Positions 1 to 5,058 of a DNA stretch of 5,058 bases are shown piece after piece. The position numbers and the translations under genes are program-made. The stretch is from Rhodobacterales bacterium (GTDB taxonomy: Bacteria > Pseudomonadota > Alphaproteobacteria > Rhodobacterales > Rhodobacteraceae), in contig JAAFHS010000144.1 of NCBI GenBank assembly GCA_013298485.1, positions 1,644-6,701 on the forward strand, given 5' to 3'. The first letter of the stretch is position 1. Each line of letters opens with the position of its first letter. The notes under the pieces were generated by a model. That model searched no databases and had not been told where the DNA came from. It saw only the letters and a list, made by a program, of their open reading frames with translations.

Positions 1-191
1 CCGTCTTTATTCATCCCCTGTCGCCCCTGACAAAAGAGCAGTTCATTTCCGGGCTCGGGCAAACGGTGAACGTCGCCACGACCTATGGTACGCTTTACTC
101 GGGCGGGGCGATGCAGTTTGGTGGCGGTGACAGCGCACCTTTGCAGCGGCAACTTCTTGATGATCTGCTCAAGAAGGGGGAAGAAATCTAA
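1..191 (+). CDS. C-terminal end of an unrecognised protein (5' end outside the window)
   Basis: An open frame enters from the left edge (first whole codon at position 3) and stops at TAA 189-191, giving 62 residues. The visible part has a glycine-rich stretch (YSGGAMQFGGGDSAP) and ends in an amphipathic, charged helix-like tail (QRQLLDDLLKKGEEI). No catalytic motif, membrane segment or family signature is recognisable. The codons favour G or C in the third position, as in the neighbouring genes, which supports real coding. In related alphaproteobacteria cmk (cytidylate kinase) often sits just upstream of rpsA, but I see nothing of a cytidylate kinase C-terminus here. The gene is followed by a small hairpin and then the rpsA promoter, so it is probably not cotranscribed with rpsA. 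Function unknown. That it is a gene end is likely but not certain, because the start is not visible. Confidence 0.6.
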   Translation, partial: VFIHPLSPLTKEQFISGLGQTVNVATTYGTLYSGGAMQFGGGDSAPLQRQLLDDLLKKGEEI

Positions 192-210
192 GGTCCGATA
201 CCTTCGGACT
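192..210 (+). terminator. Small hairpin directly after the upstream gene, possible weak terminator
   Basis: GTCCGA (193-198) pairs with TCGGAC (204-209) around a 5-nt loop, with a possible G-U pair at 192/210. It begins immediately after the stop codon at 189-191. There is no T-run behind it, so it is a poor intrinsic terminator. It may instead protect an mRNA 3' end or be incidental. Confidence 0.3.
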
Positions 211-237
211 GCGGGTGACCATGTCGAGCAGGCATAC

Positions 238-266
238 TTGCCTCCTTTGCGCATTGCCGCTATAGC
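238..266 (+). promoter_or_regulatory. Probable sigma-70-type promoter of rpsA
   Basis: A -35 element TTGCCT (238-243) and a -10 element TATAGC (261-266) are separated by exactly 17 bp. Each matches the consensus at four of six positions, and the CTATAG context suits alphaproteobacterial housekeeping promoters. Transcription would start near 272, giving a leader of about 120 nt before the rpsA start at 395. Such a long leader is in keeping with translational self-control of S1 as known in E. coli, but no specific S1-binding structure is identified here. Called from the sequence pattern only. Confidence 0.55.
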
Positions 267-378
267 CCCCTCATTCCGAAGAACATCGTGTCCCCGGCCT
301 GCCGATGGCATGATCGTCTGTTTGGGTTTTAGACAAGACCGGCGGAGCCAACCGCATGGCCAGTGAAAAGACGACGAA

Positions 379-385
379 AAGGAAA
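379..385 (+). promoter_or_regulatory. Ribosome binding site supporting the rpsA start at 395
   Basis: AAGGAAA lies 9 nt before ATG 395 and decides for this start. A rival in-frame ATG at 356 also has a purine-rich site (GGCGGAG, 341-347) 8 nt upstream, so the choice rests mainly on the protein: S1 family members begin close to the MEDFEALL segment. Confidence 0.55.
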
Positions 386-394
386 CTGATCTAC

Positions 395-2080
395 ATGTGC
401 GCTAAAGCAACAATGGAAGACTTCGAAGCCCTGCTGAAGGAAAGCTTCGAAATTGACACCCCCGAAGAGGGCACGGTTGTCAAAGGCCGGGTCATCGCCA
501 TCGAGGCGGGCCAGGCCATCATCGATGTCGGCTACAAGATGGAAGGCCGCATCGACATCAAAGAATTCGCAAACCCCGGCGAGGCCCCGAATATCAACGT
601 GGGCGACGAGGTCGAAGTGTTCCTTGACCGCGTGGAAAACTCGCGCGGTGAAGCCCAGATCAGCCGCGAGAAAGCCCGCCGCGAAGAAGCCTGGGATCGT
701 CTGGAGAAGGCATACGCCTCGGAGACGCGCGTTGATGGCGCGATCTTCGGCCGTGTCAAAGGTGGCTTTACGGTGGACCTCGGCGGCGCTGTGGCGTTCC
801 TGCCCGGCTCACAGGTTGACGTGCGCCCCGTGCGTGACGCTGGCCCGCTGATGGGCATGAAGCAGCCCTTCCAGATTTTGAAAATGGACCGTCGCCGTGG
901 CAACATCGTTGTGTCGCGCCGTGCGATCTTGGAAGAATCACGCGCCGAACAGCGCGCTGAAGTGATCGGCAACCTGACCGAAGGCCAGACGGTCGACGGC
1001 GTGGTCAAGAACATCACCGAATACGGTGCGTTCGTCGACCTCGGCGGCGTTGACGGCCTGCTGCATGTGACCGACATGGCCTGGCGCCGTGTGAACCACC
1101 CGTCGGAAATTCTGGCGATTGGTGAAACGGTCAAGGTGCAGGTCATCAAGATCAACAAAGACACGCACCGCATCAGCCTTGGCATGAAGCAACTGCAGTC
1201 GGATCCATGGGATGCGGTTGAAAAGATGTACGCGCTGGGCACCCTGCACAAGGGCCGCGTTACCAACATCACCGACTACGGCGCCTTTGTGGAGCTGGAA
1301 GCGGGCGTTGAAGGTCTGGTGCACGTGTCCGAAATGTCCTGGACCAAAAAGAACGTCCACCCCGGCAAGATCGTCTCGACCAGCCAGGAAGTCGACGTCA
1401 TGGTACTGGAGATCGACAGCGCCAAGCGCCGGGTCAGCCTTGGCCTGAAGCAGACCCAGCGCAACCCGTGGGAGGTTTTTGCCGAAACGCATCCCGTTGG
1501 CAGCAATATCGAAGGCGAGGTCAAGAACATCACCGAATTCGGTCTGTTCGTGGGCCTCGACAACGATATCGACGGCATGGTGCACCTCTCGGACATCAGC
1601 TGGGACCAGCGCGGCGAAGAAGCGATCCAGAACTACCGCAAGGGCGACACGGTTCAGGCCTCGGTCACCGAAGTGGATGTTGAAAAGGAACGCATCAGCC
1701 TGTCGATCAAGGCACTGGGCGAGGACAACTTTACCGATGCCGTTGATGGCGTGAAACGGGGCGGCATCATCACCGTCGCGGTCAGCGCGATTGAAGAAGG
1801 TGGCGTCGAGGTTGAATACAATGGCGCGAAGTCTTTCATCCGCCGTTCCGACCTTTCCCGTGACCGTGCCGATCAGCGGCCTGAGCGTTTTCAGGTCGGT
1901 GACAAGATCGATGTGCGCGTGACCAACATTGATCCCAAGACCCGCAAACTGGGCCTGTCGATCAAGGCACGCGAGATCGCGGAAGAGAAGGAAGCCGTCG
2001 AACAGTATGGCTCGTCCGATTCGGGTGCGTCACTGGGCGATATCCTTGGCGCGGCGCTGAAGGGTGGCGACAAGAAGTAA
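395..2080 (+). CDS. rpsA: 30S ribosomal protein S1
   Basis: S1 is the large RNA-binding protein of the small ribosomal subunit. It captures and unfolds mRNA for initiation. The 561-residue product is close to the 557 residues of E. coli S1 and shows six S1 (OB-fold) repeats at roughly 25-91, 110-177, 196-266, 283-353, 370-440 and 456-525. Repeats 1-2, which anchor S1 on the ribosome, carry the conserved VKGGFTVDLGGAVAFLPGS and VDVRPVRD segments. Repeats 3-5, the mRNA-binding core, carry the classic NITEYGAFVDLGGVDGLLH, NITDYGAFVELEAGVEGLVH and NITEFGLFVGL patterns. Repeat 6 is more divergent (VEVEYNGAKSFIRRSDLSRD), as usual. ATG 395 is chosen because of an AAGGAAA site 9 nt upstream and the usual N-terminus of the family. 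An in-frame ATG at 356 would add 13 basic residues (574 aa), and ATG 413 would shorten it by six. It has its own promoter and a strong terminator, so it is probably monocistronic. Confidence 0.97.
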   Translation: MCAKATMEDFEALLKESFEIDTPEEGTVVKGRVIAIEAGQAIIDVGYKMEGRIDIKEFANPGEAPNINVGDEVEVFLDRVENSRGEAQISREKARREEAWDRLEKAYASETRVDGAIFGRVKGGFTVDLGGAVAFLPGSQVDVRPVRDAGPLMGMKQPFQILKMDRRRGNIVVSRRAILEESRAEQRAEVIGNLTEGQTVDGVVKNITEYGAFVDLGGVDGLLHVTDMAWRRVNHPSEILAIGETVKVQVIKINKDTHRISLGMKQLQSDPWDAVEKMYALGTLHKGRVTNITDYGAFVELEAGVEGLVHVSEMSWTKKNVHPGKIVSTSQEVDVMVLEIDSAKRRVSLGLKQTQRNPWEVFAETHPVGSNIEGEVKNITEFGLFVGLDNDIDGMVHLSDISWDQRGEEAIQNYRKGDTVQASVTEVDVEKERISLSIKALGEDNFTDAVDGVKRGGIITVAVSAIEEGGVEVEYNGAKSFIRRSDLSRDRADQRPERFQVGDKIDVRVTNIDPKTRKLGLSIKAREIAEEKEAVEQYGSSDSGASLGDILGAALKGGDKK

Positions 2081-2130
2081 TTGGCCTGTTTGCGCCAACA
2101 AAGGACCCCGCTTTGCCGCGGGGTCCTTTT
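2081..2130 (+). terminator. Intrinsic terminator of rpsA, preceded by a small hairpin
   Basis: A perfect 12-bp stem pairs AAAGGACCCCGC (2100-2111) with GCGGGGTCCTTT (2118-2129) around a 6-nt loop, and ends in a short T-run (2127-2130). It starts 20 nt after the rpsA stop. A second, weaker hairpin pairs TTGGC (2081-2085) with GCCAA (2094-2098) just ahead of it. The GC-rich stem with a T-tail is a textbook Rho-independent terminator and separates rpsA from ihfB. Confidence 0.9.
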
Positions 2131-2159
2131 GCTTTCGGGGGGTATTCCATTGTTTTCGT

Positions 2160-2189
2160 TTGTGTGGCGGCTTTTATTGAGCCTATAGT
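2160..2189 (+). promoter_or_regulatory. Candidate ihfB promoter with an inverted repeat around the -10 box
   Basis: TTGTGT (2160-2165) and TATAGT (2184-2189) form a -35/-10 pair with an 18-bp spacer. It lies just downstream of the rpsA terminator and about 60 bp before the ihfB start. The -10 box overlaps an inverted repeat, ATTGA (2176-2180) and TCAAT (2189-2193), which could be an operator. The predicted leader also holds a short hairpin, CCCCG (2215-2219) with CGGGG (2225-2229). No match to the IHF core consensus WATCAANNNNTTR was seen, so IHF self-control is not supported directly. Confidence 0.5.
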
Positions 2190-2249
2190 CAATGTCACAA
2201 CAACAGCGTGGCGTCCCCGCCGACCGGGGTGACCACAGGGGGGCCTTGG

Positions 2250-2531
2250 ATGATCCGTTCGGAACTGATCCAGAAAATCGCTGATGAAAATCCGCACCTG
2301 ACGCAGCGCCATGTGGAGCGGATCGTGAATACGGTCTTTGAGGAAATCATTGATGCACTGGCCAAGGGCGACCGGGTCGAACTGCGCGGCTTTGGCGCGT
2401 TTTCGGTCAAATCGCGCGATGCCCGCGTGGGCCGCAACCCGCGCACGGGCGAGGCGGTGAAAGTCGATGACAAGAAGGTGCCGTTCTTCAAGACGGGCAA
2501 GTTGTTGCGCGACCGGCTGAACGGCAGGTAG
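2250..2531 (+). CDS. ihfB: Integration host factor subunit beta
   Basis: This is one half of the IHF heterodimer, a nucleoid protein that bends DNA sharply at specific sites and assists recombination, replication and sigma-54 transcription. The partner IhfA is not in this window. The 93-residue protein matches the family length (94 in E. coli). It shows the dimerising helices (about 1-40), the signature RGFGAFSV (46-53), the DNA-embracing arm with GRNPRTG (61-67, whose Pro64 corresponds to the intercalating proline), and the C-terminal helix segment PFFKTGKLLRDRL (78-90). ATG 2250 is chosen because MIRSELIQKIA is the family N-terminus and a G-rich site (2237-2243) lies 6 nt upstream. An in-frame ATG at 2208 would add 14 residues without family support. 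The protein ends in LNGR, without the extra tail some relatives have. It is assigned to beta rather than HU or IhfA on the SELI start and the RGFGAF/GRNPRTG combination. Confidence 0.95.
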   Translation: MIRSELIQKIADENPHLTQRHVERIVNTVFEEIIDALAKGDRVELRGFGAFSVKSRDARVGRNPRTGEAVKVDDKKVPFFKTGKLLRDRLNGR

Positions 2532-2540
2532 TCCATGGCC

Positions 2541-2569
2541 TTGCGGCCCCGGTGTATTCCACCGATACT
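2541..2569 (+). promoter_or_regulatory. Possible promoter for the lapA-like/trpF unit
   Basis: TTGCGG (2541-2546) and GATACT (2564-2569) are spaced by 17 bp in the gap after ihfB. The -35 keeps the TTG important in this group and the -10 matches at four of six positions. No clear T-tailed terminator separates ihfB from the lapA-like gene, so readthrough from the ihfB promoter is the alternative. The element overlaps the inverted repeat at 2545-2594. Confidence 0.35.
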
Positions 2570-2594
2570 TGGGATCAATGCCGGTACCGGGGCC
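2545..2594 (+). repeat. Inverted repeat (9-bp arms) covering the lapA-like ribosome binding region
   Basis: GGCCCCGGT (2545-2553) is the exact reverse complement of ACCGGGGCC (2586-2594), with 32 nt between. The right arm overlaps a perfect 10-bp palindrome, CCGGTACCGG (2581-2590). The GGGG within the right arm (2589-2592) is the only plausible Shine-Dalgarno sequence for the start at 2601, 8 nt away. A folded transcript beginning upstream of the left arm would therefore hide it. There is no T-run, so a terminator is unlikely. Confidence 0.6.
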
Positions 2595-2600
2595 TGATCC

Positions 2601-2960
2601 ATGATACGCATATTCCGTTATGTCCTGATCGCGCTGCTGGGACTTGTCCTGCTGACGGTGGCGCTGGCCAATCGCGCGCCTGTTGCGGTGCGCCTGCTGC
2701 CCGATGATATGGCCGCCCTGCTTGGGTTGTCGATGTCGGCGGAACTGCCGCTGTTCCTGGTGATCTTCGCCGGCATTGTTGCGGGCCTGCTGATCGGATT
2801 TGTCTGGGAATGGATGCGCGAGGCCAAGCACCGCACCGCCGCCAGTACCAAATCGCGCGAGGTTGTCCGGCTGGAGCGTGAACTGGCCGTGCTGCGCGAC
2901 ACCAAGGCGGGACCTGAGGATGACATACTGGCGCTGCTGGACGGCAGACAGACCCGCTGA
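2601..2960 (+). CDS. LapA-family (DUF1049) small inner-membrane protein
   Basis: The 119-residue protein has the layout of the LapA/DUF1049 family (the E. coli LapA partner of LapB in lipopolysaccharide control belongs to it). The first membrane helix is at about 5-23 and is followed by the family motif ANRAPVAVRLLP (22-34). A second helix lies at about 48-69 (LPLFLVIFAGIVAGLLIGFVWEW region). A cytoplasmic helical tail follows, with a probable coiled coil at 85-101 (REVVRLERELAVLRD), and the end is EDDILALLDG. Family membership is clear. Whether it works with a LapB protein in this organism is not shown, since no lapB is in the window. Its TGA overlaps the trpF ATG by one base (TGATG), implying translational coupling. 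The start at 2601 has only a modest ribosome binding sequence (GGGG, 2589-2592) inside an inverted repeat. Confidence 0.85.
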   Translation: MIRIFRYVLIALLGLVLLTVALANRAPVAVRLLPDDMAALLGLSMSAELPLFLVIFAGIVAGLLIGFVWEWMREAKHRTAASTKSREVVRLERELAVLRDTKAGPEDDILALLDGRQTR

Positions 2961-3631
2961 TGCCGGATGTGCGTGTCAAGATATGCGGTTTGCGCAGTGT
3001 GGCGGATGTCGCCGCTGTGGCCAATGCGGGGGCCGCCTATTTCGGATTGAACTTCTTTCCGCCCTCGCCCCGGTATGTGACCCTTGCCGAAGGCCGCGCC
3101 CTCGCCCTTGCGGCCCCTGTGGGGTTGGCCAAGGTCGCGCTGACCGTTGATGCCGATGACGCAGCATTGGATGCGCTGGTGGAGGCGATGCCGTTGGACA
3201 TGCTGCAACTGCACGGGCATGAATCGCCTGATCGGGTGGTGGAGATCCGCGCGCGCTATGGCCTGCCGGTGATGAAGGTGATCGGTGTCAGGGATGAAGG
3301 CGATCTGGCCGCATTGCTCGATTTCTCTACCGTGGCCGATCAGATCATGATTGATGCCAAGCCTCCGAAAGAGGCGGTTCTGCCGGGCGGCAATGGCGTG
3401 GCTTTCGACTGGCGGCTGGTCGCCGGGCGCCGCTGGCTGCGCCCCTGGATGCTGGCGGGCGGGCTGACGGCGGACAACGTGGCCGCCGCGATCCGCCTGA
3501 CGGGTGCCCGCCAGGTTGATGTGGCATCGGGGGTGGAATCTGCCCCCGGCGTAAAGGACCACGCGCGGATTGCGGCCTTTGTCGCGGCGGCAGGTCGCGA
3601 TTTGCAGTTGACGCAGACGCCCAAAGCCTGA
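2960..3631 (+). CDS. trpF: N-(5'-phosphoribosyl)anthranilate isomerase
   Basis: TrpF converts N-(5'-phosphoribosyl)anthranilate to the carboxyphenylaminodeoxyribulose phosphate used by TrpC, an Amadori rearrangement in tryptophan synthesis. It is a cytoplasmic (beta/alpha)8 barrel enzyme. The 223-residue protein is full length. It shows KICGL (7-11) with the presumed catalytic base Cys9, FGLNFFPPSPRYV (28-40), LQLHG (82-86), the presumed catalytic acid Asp132 in MIDAKPP, PGGNG (142-146) with FDW (149-151), AGGL (166-169), and the phosphate-binding VDVASGVESAPGVKD (186-200). All key residues are intact. It is a stand-alone enzyme, not a TrpC-TrpF fusion. The start codon overlaps the lapA-like stop (TGATG), so it depends on translation of that gene. 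In many relatives trpB follows directly, but here a MOSC gene comes between. Confidence 0.97.
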   Translation: MPDVRVKICGLRSVADVAAVANAGAAYFGLNFFPPSPRYVTLAEGRALALAAPVGLAKVALTVDADDAALDALVEAMPLDMLQLHGHESPDRVVEIRARYGLPVMKVIGVRDEGDLAALLDFSTVADQIMIDAKPPKEAVLPGGNGVAFDWRLVAGRRWLRPWMLAGGLTADNVAAAIRLTGARQVDVASGVESAPGVKDHARIAAFVAAAGRDLQLTQTPKA

Positions 3632-3637
3632 CCCATA

Positions 3638-3662
3638 GGGGACATCGGTGATGGAGGTCCCC
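3638..3662 (+). promoter_or_regulatory. Hairpin at the MOSC gene start with the Shine-Dalgarno sequence in its loop
   Basis: GGGGAC (3638-3643) pairs with GTCCCC (3657-3662) around a 13-nt loop that contains GGAG (3653-3656). The stem ends at the base just before ATG 3663. It would present the GGAG for the 3663 start while hiding most of the AGGGGA site (3637-3642) that serves the alternative starts at 3648/3651. Confidence 0.45.
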
Positions 3663-4124
3663 ATGTGGCGCGGCAAACTGTTGCATATCCATATCGCCCC
3701 CATGGCCCGTGCCCCGATGCAGGGCCTGGAAACCGCGATCCTGATCCCGGGTGAGGGGATCGAGGGCGACCGCTATGCCGGAGGCTGCGGCACCTACTCC
3801 AACATCCCCGATATCCGCGAGGTCACCCTGATCGAAGTGGAGACCCTGATCGCCCTGCGCCGCGACCATGCCACCGACCTTGCCCCGCATGAACACCGCC
3901 GCAACCTGACCACCGAAGGCGTGCCGCTGAACCACCTCGTCGGGCGGCAGTTCTGGGTAGGCCCCGTGCTGCTGGAAGGCGGGCGGCTGAACACGCCCTG
4001 CAAATATCTGGACCTGGTCACGGGCAAGACGGTCTGCGATCTGCTGATCCACCGGTCCGGCCTGAATTGCAGGATTGTGGAGGGCGGCGACATCAATCTT
4101 GGCGATGCGATCCGCCTTGTCTGA
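3663..4124 (+). CDS. Single-domain MOSC protein
   Basis: MOSC domains occur at the C-terminus of molybdenum-cofactor sulfurases and, alone or with partners, in proteins such as YiiM and YcbX. They are thought to bind the molybdenum cofactor or carry sulfur on a conserved cysteine. The 153-residue product is almost only this domain. It has GEGIEGDRYAGGCGTYS (30-46), EVTLIE (53-58), the core HRRNLTTEGVPLNHLVGRQF (78-97), then VGPVLLEGGRLNTPCKYLD with the conserved Cys113, and HRSGLNCRIVEGG (130-142) followed by the GD of the final strand. No PLP-binding sulfurase or ferredoxin domain is attached. Substrate unknown. ATG 3663 is preferred because GGAGG (3653-3657) lies 5 nt upstream. In-frame GTG 3648 or ATG 3651, served by AGGGGA (3637-3642), would add 5 or 4 residues. 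It follows trpF by 31 nt and is probably cotranscribed with it. It is not a known tryptophan gene. Confidence 0.9.
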   Translation: MWRGKLLHIHIAPMARAPMQGLETAILIPGEGIEGDRYAGGCGTYSNIPDIREVTLIEVETLIALRRDHATDLAPHEHRRNLTTEGVPLNHLVGRQFWVGPVLLEGGRLNTPCKYLDLVTGKTVCDLLIHRSGLNCRIVEGGDINLGDAIRLV

Positions 4125-4155
4125 AGCCCGGCCTGGCGTTTTTGTGGCGCGCGGC

Positions 4156-4184
4156 TTTACCCCCCGCCTGAACAACGCTAGATC
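4156..4184 (+). promoter_or_regulatory. Weak promoter-like pair in front of trpB
   Basis: TTTACC (4156-4161) and TAGATC (4179-4184) are 17 bp apart within the 84-nt gap between the MOSC gene and trpB. The -10 matches only three of six positions and the -35 lacks the TTG usual in this group. Cotranscription from upstream is equally likely. No Trp-attenuator-like leader peptide (no run of TGG codons) is present in the gap. Confidence 0.2.
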
Positions 4185-4208
4185 GGGTTCAATAACAGGG
4201 GACACGCC

Positions 4209-5058
4209 ATGCCGGACGACCGCATCAACAGCTTCATGACCGGGCCCGATGAGCAGGGCCGGTTCGGCATGTTCGGGGGGCGTTTCGTCAGCGAGACGCT
4301 GATGCCGCTGATCCTCGATCTCGAGGCGCGGTATGAATTCGCCAAGACCGACCCCGATTTCTGGGCTGAAATGGACTGGCTGTGGAAGCATTATGTAGGC
4401 CGTCCCTCGCCGCTCTACTACGCCGAACGGCTGACGCAGCACTTGGGTGGTGCGAAGATCTACATGAAGCGGGATGAGCTGAACCATACCGGCGCGCATA
4501 AGATCAATAACGTGCTGGGCCAGATCATTCTGGCGCGGCGGATGGGCAAGAGCAGGATCATCGCCGAGACGGGCGCAGGGCAACACGGGGTGGCGACGGC
4601 CACGGTCTGTGCCAAGTTCGGGCTGAAATGCGTGGTCTACATGGGCGCGCATGACGTGGAGCGGCAGGCACCCAACGTGTTCCGGATGAAGCTGCTGGGG
4701 GCGGAGGTCATTCCGGTGACGAGCGGTCGCGGCACGCTGAAGGACGCGATGAACGACGCGCTGCGCGACTGGGTGACTAATGTGCGTGACACGTTTTATT
4801 GCATCGGCACGGTGGCAGGCCCGCATCCCTATCCGGCGATGGTCAGGGATTTTCAGTCGATCATCGGCAAGGAAGTGCGCTGGCAGCTGGCCGAACAGGA
4901 AGGCGAAGGGCGGTTGCCCGACACGGTGATTGCGGCCATCGGTGGTGGGTCGAATGCGATGGGGCTGTTCTATCCGTTCCTCGATGATCCATCGGTGAAC
5001 ATTATCGGGGTTGAGGCCGGCGGCAAGGGCGTCGACGACCGGATGCAGCATTGCGCAT
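4209..5058 (+). CDS. trpB: Tryptophan synthase beta chain (3' end outside the window)
   Basis: TrpB is the PLP-dependent subunit that joins indole, channelled from TrpA, with L-serine to make tryptophan. It works in the cytoplasm as an alpha2-beta2 complex. The visible 283 residues are roughly the first 70 percent of the family's usual 400 or so. Near the N-terminus is GRFGMFGGRFVSETLMP (17-33). The PLP Schiff-base lysine is Lys98 in LNHTGAHKINN (equivalent to Lys87 of Salmonella TrpB). The catalytic glutamate is Glu120 in AETGAGQHGVA (equivalent to Glu109). CIGTVAGPHPYP (198-209) and the phosphate-cradling GGGSN (245-249) follow. The frame is intact to the window edge, with no sign of decay. 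ATG 4209 has AGGGGA (4197-4202) 6 nt upstream and gives a normal N-terminus. trpA would be expected downstream but is not seen. Confidence 0.97.
   Translation, partial: MPDDRINSFMTGPDEQGRFGMFGGRFVSETLMPLILDLEARYEFAKTDPDFWAEMDWLWKHYVGRPSPLYYAERLTQHLGGAKIYMKRDELNHTGAHKINNVLGQIILARRMGKSRIIAETGAGQHGVATATVCAKFGLKCVVYMGAHDVERQAPNVFRMKLLGAEVIPVTSGRGTLKDAMNDALRDWVTNVRDTFYCIGTVAGPHPYPAMVRDFQSIIGKEVRWQLAEQEGEGRLPDTVIAAIGGGSNAMGLFYPFLDDPSVNIIGVEAGGKGVDDRMQHCA

Noticed and set aside
85..366. 93-codon plus-strand frame over the rpsA leader
   Set aside because: It overlaps the end of the upstream gene in another frame, runs through the promoter and leader, is rich in Arg and Cys, and has no recognisable domain.
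532..1585. Minus-strand frames (246 and 215 codons) inside rpsA
   Set aside because: Both are antisense shadows of S1. Repeated segments in them merely mirror the S1 repeats.
590..1920. Repeated DNA-level similarity within rpsA (for example the NITEYGAF/NITDYGAF/NITEFGLF coding segments)
   Set aside because: This is the normal internal repetition of S1 domains, not a mobile or tandem DNA repeat.
1962..2831. 289-codon minus-strand frame covering the rpsA end, ihfB and the lapA-like gene
   Set aside because: It crosses the rpsA terminator and two real genes, its composition is low-complexity Arg/Gln/His, and no ribosome site or motif supports it.
4124..4157. Possible terminator after the MOSC gene (AAGCC 4124-4128 with GGCTT 4153-4157)
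   Set aside because: Only a 5-bp stem with a 24-nt loop and no T-run after it. The T5 at 4139-4143 lies inside the loop. Too weak to call.
4125..4208. Trp attenuator or leader peptide before trpB
   Set aside because: There is no short frame with tandem TGG codons and no alternative stem pair ending in a T-run in this gap.
3345..5051. 568-codon open frame on the minus strand across trpF, the MOSC gene and trpB
   Set aside because: It runs antisense to three well-supported genes. Its product is rich in His, Arg, Pro and Gln with no family motif, the usual result of GC-rich codons read from the opposite strand.

Overview
This is a high-GC window with a gene order and protein sequences typical of an alphaproteobacterium, most likely of the Rhodobacterales (Roseobacter/Rhodobacter) group. 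The evidence is the near-consensus alphaproteobacterial ribosomal protein S1, an IHF-beta beginning MIRSELIQKIADENPHL, and the rpsA - ihfB - lapA-like - trpF - trpB order, all on the plus strand. The genus cannot be fixed from the sequence alone. The window looks like core chromosome. I see no tRNA, rRNA, CRISPR array, insertion sequence, phage gene or attachment site.

Layout. (1) Positions 1-191 hold the last 62 codons of an unrecognised gene. (2) Positions 192-394 are non-coding. They contain a small hairpin, a good sigma-70-type promoter and a leader of about 120 nt. (3) rpsA (395-2080) encodes the six-domain S1 protein and is closed by a strong intrinsic terminator (2100-2130). (4) ihfB (2250-2531) has its own promoter candidate. 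(5) A 69-nt gap with a striking 9-bp inverted repeat leads into a LapA-family membrane protein gene (2601-2960). That gene is joined by a TGATG stop/start overlap to trpF (2960-3631). (6) A single-domain MOSC protein gene (about 3663-4124) lies between trpF and trpB. (7) trpB (4209-5058) runs off the right edge after 283 codons, with its PLP lysine, catalytic glutamate and GGGSN motif all present.

How the genes relate. rpsA and ihfB serve translation and nucleoid/recombination functions and are separately transcribed. trpF and trpB catalyse the third and the last steps of tryptophan synthesis from anthranilate, with the lapA-like gene translationally coupled ahead of trpF. The MOSC gene has no known role in tryptophan synthesis and looks like a passenger in this transcription unit. 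No clearly new multi-gene system is visible. The points most worth a second look are the MOSC gene splitting trpF from trpB, the hairpins over the ribosome binding regions of the lapA-like and MOSC genes, the two plausible in-frame starts of rpsA, and the unidentified gene in the position often held by cmk.
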